This document shows positions 59,011 through 64,000 of a stretch of 64,000 nt of DNA, piece by piece. This stretch comes from Megaleporinus macrocephalus (taxonomy: Eukaryota > Chordata > Actinopteri > Characiformes > Anostomidae). The stretch is taken from the NCBI GenBank assembly GCA_021613375.1, contig CM038715.1, positions 4,336,378 through 4,400,377 of the forward strand, given 5' to 3'. Made by a program: the position numbers and the translations under genes. A model generated the notes under the pieces. That model ran no database searches. It was not told the origin of the DNA and was given only the letters and a program-made list of their open reading frames with translations. Each line of letters opens with the position of its first letter. Position 1 is the stretch's first letter.

Positions 59011-59092
<82 letters not shown>
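58988..59092. repeat. (TA)n with a telomere-like interruption
   Basis: About 45 TA units are interrupted once by TAGGGTTAGGG at 59002-59012, close to two vertebrate telomere hexamers. Confidence 0.93.
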
Positions 59093-59095
<3 letters not shown>

Positions 59096-59285
59096 CAAGA
59101 AGATCTGTCATGAATTGTGAGGTGGGTTCGCCAGACAGTGTGACGTGATGCCTGTTATCAGATATTATTATCGGTTGTTATTACTTGTTATTAATATTTA
59201 TGTGCTGAAATATCTTGAAATACCTGCTTTCCCATTCCCAAGATCCGATCCCCTCTCAGCTTGGGCAGGACTGTAGTCCTAAATG

Positions 59286-59286
<1 letters not shown>

Positions 59287-59374
<88 letters not shown>
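59287..59374. repeat. (TA)n microsatellite
   Basis: An uninterrupted TA run of about 43 units. Confidence 0.95.
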
Positions 59375-59378
<4 letters not shown>

Positions 59379-59710
59379 TGTGAGGCGGGTTCGCCAGACA
59401 GTGTGACGTAATGCTGGTCAATGACTGCTATAAGAGTACACATTTGTGTATTTTATAAAGAATTGTTTTGTTGTAACACTGTAATTGGGGGCAAAACTTT
59501 TAATCACTTTTTGTTTTCTATCACTTTTTTCAAGCATCAACATAAAAGCATGTGATAATTTCATTTGAACTGCCTGTTATCTGATATTATTATCGGTTAT
59601 TATTGCTTATTATCAATATTTCTGTGCTGAAATATCTTGAGATACCTGCTTTCCTATTCCCGACCCCCTCTCAGCTGGGGAAGAACTGTAGTCATAAATG
59701 GTATATTTAT

Positions 59711-60239
59711 ATATCTTTCTACTCAAAAAAAGAAGGCAATATCACAGAATGCTTGAAAGAACTGAAGTCTTAGCACTTTAGAACAGTAATTATTCTTCCA
59801 TCATACCACCAGCTTTGAGTACCATGAGTAGTTTATGCACAGTCTGCATGCACTCAGGTTCATGTTATGCTAAACCCTTGGATTAAACTGCCTCCTACCA
59901 GATAGTCATTACCATATATATAGAGAGGACTACACTTTGTTCTTCTGGATACCTTCACTGCCAGGTTACATTCAAAGCTGATGGACCAAAAGTATAGACA
60001 GTGGTCTTAACTAGGTATTACTTACTGCCATCTGCAAAATTGTATCAAAGGGAGAATTGAATAGTTTTCAGAATCTATGATGTTCATTTGGACTAATCAA
60101 GACTTTTTCAGGTACTTACAGGTTAGTCTTTTTTTTGGAAAGAGGTTAAATGCTCTAGGCTTGTTCTTTTCTCAGGAATAAGGAATAATAAGGAATAGCA
60201 AAGAGGTTATTGGCAAATTGTATAAGGCTATTTGCTTAA
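59711..60239 (+). other. Intronic non-coding, possibly decayed LINE
   Basis: Probably the upstream, unrecognisably decayed part of the Tx1/L1 fragment that follows. No frame can be followed. Confidence 0.35.
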
Positions 60240-60800
60240 TGACTAAAAACTCTACTGATTGTGTCAGACTTGTTGGAAACAAGAAACCCAGGTTGCTATT
60301 TTGGAGAAAGTGTGGTCAAGAGTATTGGAAACCCAGGGTTTTTCCCACTAATTCACTGACTCTGAGGGATTTTTGGTTGGAGGTGTTTGATTAGGTATTT
60401 CATGAGCCCAAATCTAGGCTATCTGGGACTCGTTTTTCTTGCTGGAGAGAGTGCGGGTCAATGGAGGTGGACCATGCTCATGTATTTTGGTAAACCTTTT
60501 TTAAAGATATGGGTCGATTAATATCTAAGATCCTGGTGTTTAATTACGATCTGAAGACCTATCTTAGAGGGATGGTCATCTATTGAATATTTTTTGGTTG
60601 CTTGTAAGAAAGCTATTACGAAGTGCTGGCTACAAAGAAAACCTCCAACTGTGAGTCTCTTAATTGAAATTGTCCCTGATATTCACTCTATGGAAATGTT
60701 GACTTACTCTATTCGTCTCAAAAGCGAGATAGGAAAAAAAACTGGAAGAATTGGTACAGTTATCTTCGAGAATGTAAACTGGACTTAAACTTTTGCTCCT
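60240..60800 (+). pseudogene. Tx1/L1-group LINE, C-terminal remnant
   Basis: Frames with stops keep the Cys/His-type C-terminal segment. CGSMEVDHAHVFW at about 60447-60488 is followed by a stop and KDMGRLISKILVFNYDLKTY. Then, in another frame (60594-60788), comes RKPPTVSLLIEIVPDIHSME followed by MLTYSIRLKSE. Order and spacing match the post-RT end of fish Tx1-like L1 proteins (CG..AD..H.FW; W...P.....W...V......E..T...R). It lies in sense orientation in the putative intron 1. It is dead, through several stops and at least one frameshift. Confidence 0.72.
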
Positions 60801-60875
60801 TGTCTGCTCACTTTTCCCCTGCAAACATGGGCAGATGATGATTCGGTGCTTGACATGCTATACCTCTCTACCTCA

Positions 60876-61040
60876 TGCTTGTGGACAGTTAATAATAGTT
60901 CAGTTTAAAGCAATTTACCCTCCAAACAATAGATGGCAGAATCATAAGTCACTGCTCCAGTGTAACAAAAGCCATTCTCCTGAATTCTATTGTACTCTTA
61001 AGAGCTGAGGCTTAGAATCTAGCATGGCTGACATAATGAG
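60876..61040 (+). repeat. Dispersed repeat family B, copy 2 (LTR element target)
   Basis: Matches 17690-17875 up to ATGGCTGAC, then is cut at 61040 by the LTR element. The bases before the cut are ATGAG. The window ends with ATG right after the 3' LTR, so the 5-bp target duplication is probably ATGAG. Confidence 0.82.
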
Positions 61041-61406
61041 TGTCACGCCTCCCGTCCATGTGCCCTTGTTTACGTCCCGTCCATGTGTTTCTGTTTCGTC
61101 GCGTGCTCCCTGTCTCCGCCTTTGCCCCGCCTCGCACACCTGTACCCCATCAGTGTTTAGTTTTGTCACCTGTTCCCTCTTGTTAGCCTGTTGATATATA
61201 CCCAGTGTTTGCCCCATGTCTGGGTTGGTCATTGTCGTGTTCTGTCGTGTCATTGTTTGTATACCAGTCCTTCTATCTCGTAGTTATTCTTCTGTGTATG
61301 TACCCCGTTTTGTTTTCCCTCCGTGGTTATTAAAAGTCATCTTTATTAGTATAAAGCTCTGCATTTGTGTCCGTTTACGTTCCTGCTGAGACCCCCCCCC
61401 GTGACA
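61041..61406 (+). repeat. 5' LTR, 366 bp
   Basis: Bounded by the perfect 7-bp inverted repeat TGTCACG/CGTGACA. A TATA box (GATATATAC) lies at about 61193-61201. An ATTAAA poly(A) signal at 61329-61334 is followed by a GT-rich stretch. It differs from the 3' LTR only at 61323 (G here, A at 63914). Confidence 0.97.
61195..61233 (+). promoter_or_regulatory. LTR promoter: TATA box and inferred transcript start
   Basis: TATATA at 61195-61200. 28 bp downstream, at 61223-61233, is GGTTGGTCATT. That is the right distance for a TATA-driven start, and the 11-mer is the exact reverse complement of 61408-61418. This pairing is the reason I place the start of R at 61223. Confidence 0.65.
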
Positions 61407-61407
61407 G

Positions 61408-61418
61408 AATGACCAACC
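61408..61418 (+). promoter_or_regulatory. Putative self-priming primer-binding site
   Basis: AATGACCAACC begins two bases after the 5' LTR and is complementary over all 11 bases to the inferred 5' end of the transcript (61223-61233). It shows no obvious match to a tRNA 3' end (no TGG start). Tf1/sushi elements prime minus-strand synthesis from the first 11 bases of their own RNA, and the length and position here are the same. The site contains the ORF's ATG (61409-61411). Confidence 0.72.
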
Positions 61419-62698
61419 TCTTCAAGGACACAGCGAGTTTTATCCCTCGGATCGAGCACGGGGATTTTCTCTCCGCTTGGGAGCTCGGTGCGTTGCTGAG
61501 GGCGGATAACCCCGCTCTGCTCGCGGCTGAGATGGCGGCCAGGGATGCAGCCGTCTCGGAGCACCAGGCTAAGCGGCGTAGTAAACGCCGTGGTTGGAAG
61601 CAGACTTCGCGGGCGCCCGCCTGCACAGAGCCGCGGCCACGCGCTTACTCCGTCGTGGCGCCGCTCTCCAGCCCCGCCTGCACAGAGCCGCGGCCACGCG
61701 CTTACCCCGTCGTGGCGCCGCTCTCCAGCCCCGCCTGCTCAGCGTCGCGGCCACGCGCTCACTCCTTCGCGGCCCCGCTCTCCAGCCCCACTGGCGCTCC
61801 GGCGCCACCTGGTGCTCCGGAACGGAGGCGCTTCTGCTTCGCTGCCTCCGTGGACGTCAATGCAGCGCGGCCCGCTGCCTCCGTGGACGTCAATGCAGCG
61901 CGGCCCGCTGCCTCCGTGGACGTCAATGCAGCGCGGTCCGCTGCCTCCGTGGACGTCAATGCAGCGCGGCCCGCTGCCTCCGTGGACGTCAATGCAGCGC
62001 GGCCCGCTGCCTCCGTGGACGTCAATGCAGCGCGGCCCGCTGCCTCCGTGGACGCCGCCGCAGTCCCTTCTCCTCAGTCGGCTCCTGTTCCTACTCCCCC
62101 TGTCTCCGAGGGCGTCACCGCAGCTCCCGCTGCCTCCGTGGACGTCAATGCAGCGCGGCCCGCTGCCTCCGTGGACGTCAATGCAGCGCGGCCCGCTGCC
62201 TCCGTGGACGTCAATGCAGCGCGGCCCGCTGCCTCCGTGGACGTCAATGCGGCGCGGCCCGCTGCCTCCGTGGACGTCAATGCAGCGCGGCCTCCGTGGA
62301 CGTCGCCGCAGTCCCGGCTCCCCAGCCGGCTCCTGTTCAAGCTCCCCGGTCTGTTCCCGTGCCTGCTCCCCGGACGGTGGTCCGGTCTGTTCCCGTGCCT
62401 GCTCCCCGGACGGTGGTCCGGCCTGCTCCCCGGACGGTGGTCCGGCCTGCTCCCCGGACGGTGGTCCGGCCTGCTCCCCGGACGGAGGTCCGGTCTGTTC
62501 CCGTGCCTGCTCCCCGGACGGTGGTCCGGTCTGTTCCCGTGCCTGCTCCCCGGACGGTGGTCCGGTCTGTTCCCGTGCCTGCTCCCCGGACGGTGGTCCG
62601 GTCTGTTCCCGTGCCTGCTCCCCGGACGGTGGTCCGGTCTGTCCCGCCTCCTGACTCCGCCCCCTGTGCGCCTCCTGACTCCGCCCCCCGGACGGTGA
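61409..62698 (+). CDS. Repeat-coding ORF of the LTR element (429 aa)
   Basis: The ATG at 61409 is the first after the LTR. A non-repetitive N-terminus of about 65 residues (MTNLFKDTASFIPRIEHGDF ... ELGALLRADNPALLAAEMAA) looks helical and ends in a basic patch (KRRSKRRGWK), possibly RNA-binding or nuclear-targeting. Three Pro/Ala/Arg-rich repeats of about 21 residues follow. Then come eleven full copies of the 11-residue repeat AASVDVNAARP (six, spacer, five), and a Pro/Gly/Leu-rich part from 36- and 24-bp repeats. All repeat units are multiples of three, so the frame is kept, but other frames are open for the same reason. It has no Gag zinc knuckle (CX2CX4HX4C) and no enzyme motif. Whether it is translated is unknown. 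This frame is chosen because it starts at the LTR-proximal ATG and includes the non-repetitive part. Confidence 0.5.
   Translation: MTNLFKDTASFIPRIEHGDFLSAWELGALLRADNPALLAAEMAARDAAVSEHQAKRRSKRRGWKQTSRAPACTEPRPRAYSVVAPLSSPACTEPRPRAYPVVAPLSSPACSASRPRAHSFAAPLSSPTGAPAPPGAPERRRFCFAASVDVNAARPAASVDVNAARPAASVDVNAARSAASVDVNAARPAASVDVNAARPAASVDVNAARPAASVDAAAVPSPQSAPVPTPPVSEGVTAAPAASVDVNAARPAASVDVNAARPAASVDVNAARPAASVDVNAARPAASVDVNAARPPWTSPQSRLPSRLLFKLPGLFPCLLPGRWSGLFPCLLPGRWSGLLPGRWSGLLPGRWSGLLPGRRSGLFPCLLPGRWSGLFPCLLPGRWSGLFPCLLPGRWSGLFPCLLPGRWSGLSRLLTPPPVRLLTPPPGR
61841..62293 (+). repeat. 33-bp coding minisatellite, two blocks
   Basis: The unit contains GCTGCCTCCGTGGACGTCAA followed by TGCAGCGCGGCCC. 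There are six full units plus a partial one (61841-about 62066), a 60-bp spacer, and five units (62129-62293). Units are almost identical, which points to very recent expansion. Confidence 0.95.
62346..62645 (+). repeat. 36-bp / 24-bp minisatellite
   Basis: The unit contains CTGCTCCCCGGACGGTGGTC. The long form adds CGGTCTGTTCCCGTGC (36 bp) and the short form only CGGC (24 bp). Long and short units are interleaved. All unit lengths are multiples of three. Confidence 0.93.
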
Positions 62699-63620
62699 TC
62701 TGGGCGCCTCCTGACTCCGCCCCCTGTGCGCTTCCTGACTTTGCGCCCAGAGCGCTTCATGGTTTTGTCCCGCGTAAGCTACCTGTTAAGGCAGACTTTG
62801 TTGCTCCCGCCCGCCCGCCCTGTTCTGTTTCTTTGCCTTGTTTTGTTCCCGTTTTTGTTCCTGTTCCCGTTTTTGTCCCTGTTCCTGTTTTTGGTTTCCG
62901 TGTTCCTGTCCCTGTCGTTCTGTTTGTTCCTGTTTTTCTGCCTTGTCCCCCTCCTGGTCTGTTGTCTCGTGTTTTGTCCTGTTCCCGGTTTTGAGTCCTG
63001 TCTGGTGTTTCGTTGTTTTCCTTGTCCTCGTTTTGGCCTCCTCCCGTTTCGTCTCGTCATCCTCCTCCTGAGTCTTCTCGTCAGCCTCCTCCCTTGGCCT
63101 CTCGTCGTGTTCCTCGTTTCTCTCATCTCCCTCCTCCCTTGTCGTCTCGTCGGCTTCCTCCTGTAACTTCTCGTCGTCTTCCTCCCGTTTCGTCTCGTCG
63201 TCCTTACTCGTCCTCGTCTTTCCTGATTTGTTTGTCTGTCCCTGGTTTTTTGTTCTGGTTCCTGTTTGCCCGTTTTTTTCTGTGCCCGTTCCTGGTTTTC
63301 TGTGCCTCTCTGCCCGTTCCTGGTTTTCTGTGCCTGTCTGCCTGGTCCGTCCGTCTGTCTGTTCCTGGTCCGTCCGTCTGTCTGTTCCTGGTCTCTGTCT
63401 GTTCCTGGTCCGTCCGTCTGTCTGTTCCTGGTCCGTCCGTCCGTTCCTGGTCTCTGTCTGTTCCTGGTCTCCTGGTCCGTCCCTGGTCCGTCTGTTCCTG
63501 TTCTCCTGGTCCGTCCGTCTGTTCCTGTTCTCCTGGTCCCTGTTTTGTTTTCTGGGTCTCCTCCTCGAGGCGGGCTCCCGGGGTGTGTTCTCTTTCTCGC
63601 CTCTGGAGCTGCGTCCTTTG
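62699..63620 (+). repeat. T/C-rich imperfect repeats before the 3' LTR
   Basis: Three sub-blocks: TTTTTGTTCCTGTTCCCG-type (about 62830-63000), TCGTC/CCTCCTCCC-type (63040-63220) and CTGTCTGTTCCTGGTCCGTC-type (63330-63550). The minus strand is open through all of it (a Glu/Arg/Thr/Gln-rich frame of 352 codons reaching into the 3' LTR) because purine-rich triplets avoid stops. I regard this as an artefact of composition. Confidence 0.8.
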
Positions 63621-63631
63621 AGGGGGGGTGC
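63621..63631 (+). promoter_or_regulatory. Polypurine tract
   Basis: AGGGGGGGTGC abuts the TG of the 3' LTR, the position where plus-strand synthesis is primed in LTR elements. Confidence 0.75.
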
Positions 63632-63997
63632 TGTCACGCCTCCCGTCCATGTGCCCTTGTTTACGTCCCGTCCATGTGTTTCTGTTTCGTCGCGTGCTCC
63701 CTGTCTCCGCCTTTGCCCCGCCTCGCACACCTGTACCCCATCAGTGTTTAGTTTTGTCACCTGTTCCCTCTTGTTAGCCTGTTGATATATACCCAGTGTT
63801 TGCCCCATGTCTGGGTTGGTCATTGTCGTGTTCTGTCGTGTCATTGTTTGTATACCAGTCCTTCTATCTCGTAGTTATTCTTCTGTGTATGTACCCCGTT
63901 TTGTTTTCCCTCCATGGTTATTAAAAGTCATCTTTATTAGTATAAAGCTCTGCATTTGTGTCCGTTTACGTTCCTGCTGAGACCCCCCCCCGTGACA
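63632..63997 (+). repeat. 3' LTR, 366 bp
   Basis: The same length as the 5' LTR and identical except at 63914. It ends CGTGACA and is followed by ATG, the last bases of the window, consistent with a target duplication ATGAG cut by the window edge. Confidence 0.97.
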
Positions 63998-64000
63998 ATG

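Larger units (their letters stand above)
58385..59710 (+). repeat. Triplicated block with TA tracts
   Basis: Three tandem, unequal copies: 58385-58990, 59096-59290 and 59378-59710. Shared words are GATCTGTCATGAA.TGTG, GGGTTCGCCAGACAGTGTGA, CTGAAATATCTTGAAATACC and GACTGTAGTC.TAAATGG. Copy 2 lacks the middle (joined at GACGTGATGC|CTGTTATC) and copy 3 lacks about 260 bp after GGTCAATGACTG. Long TA runs (58988-59092, 59287-59374) separate the copies. Ile-Tyr repeat ORFs here are artefacts. Confidence 0.88.
61041..63997 (+). mobile_element. Non-autonomous LTR retrotransposon with a repeat-coding ORF, 2957 bp
   Basis: Two 366-bp LTRs (TGTCACG..CGTGACA) differ at one base. Between them are a putative self-primer site (61408-61418), a long ORF (61409-62698), three tandem-repeat blocks, a T/C-rich tail and a polypurine tract (63621-63631) just before the 3' LTR. 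No protease, reverse transcriptase, RNase H or integrase signature occurs in any frame. It therefore must borrow enzymes from an autonomous relative, most likely of the Ty3/gypsy Tf1/sushi type, by analogy with the primer-site layout. It is inserted in sense orientation in the putative intron of the gene at 57620. Confidence 0.93.

Noticed and set aside
58892..59421. Ile-Tyr repeat ORFs
   Set aside because: Read-through of TA microsatellites.
61545..62994. Alternative plus-strand frames (369 and 466 codons) over the LTR element's repeats
   Set aside because: They start within or just before the repeats and lack the unique N-terminal part. The frame from 61409 is the better choice, though translation is unproven for all.
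62786..63844. 352-codon minus-strand ORF rich in Glu, Arg, Thr and Gln
   Set aside because: Runs antisense through T/C-rich imperfect repeats and starts inside the 3' LTR. Open only because purine-rich triplets avoid stops.

Overview
This window is eukaryotic and almost certainly comes from a ray-finned (teleost) fish. It is AT-rich and intron-poor in signal. It carries a typical teleost repeat load: a Tc1-like element with long inverted repeats, L2/CR1-group and Tx1/L1-group LINE fragments, LINE tails ending in ATCT repeats, several hAT elements with 8-bp target duplications, a PIF/Harbinger relic, Ty3/gypsy-type LTRs, and many minisatellites and TA tracts. I cannot name the species. No prokaryotic gene, rRNA, tRNA or CRISPR array was seen.

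Host gene content is very small. The only convincing host exon lies at about 57620-57757 (+), in a CpG-rich island (about 57240-57760). It has a good start context, encodes a 46-residue Ser/Gly/Ala-rich N-terminus, and ends in a consensus splice donor in phase 0. I do not recognise the gene. Everything to its right would be intron 1, including a Tx1/L1 fragment and an intact LTR element in the same orientation. The first 57 kb looks intergenic or intronic. A few stretches lack repeat signatures and look like possible conserved regulatory DNA (about 13.9-14.2, 19.7-20.2, 30.5-31.0, 37.5-38.1 and 43.5-44.0 kb).

Layout. 0-9 kb: short inverted-repeat elements, a 43-bp minisatellite and a 0.4-kb tandem duplication. 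9.4-11.0 kb: a 36-bp minisatellite (about 46 copies) with higher-order structure. 11.8-16.3 kb: copies of a dispersed repeat and a 913-bp solo LTR with a 5-bp target duplication. 17.9-18.8 kb: a hAT element nested in a palindromic element. 20.7-23.9 kb: a Tc1 element nested in an L2 LINE. 27.7-34.6 kb: a Harbinger relic, two repeat copies, a mariner-type MITE and a deleted L2/CR1-type LINE. 37-39.2 kb: a Tc1 remnant and a hAT element with a decayed BED finger. 40-52 kb: LTR fragments, a solo LTR, a 3.9-kb inverted-repeat structure with a 45-bp minisatellite in one arm, a Tx1/L1 fragment and another hAT. 55-64 kb: a MITE copy, the CpG island and first exon, a triplicated TA-rich block, and the LTR element.

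The best candidate for something undescribed is the LTR element at 61041-63997. It is very young: its two 366-bp LTRs differ at one base. It has no pol region. Its single long ORF is largely tandem peptide repeats. The 11 bases at the inferred transcript start are perfectly complementary to the 11 bases just past the 5' LTR. That is the Tf1/sushi self-priming layout, and here the putative primer site also contains the ORF's start codon.
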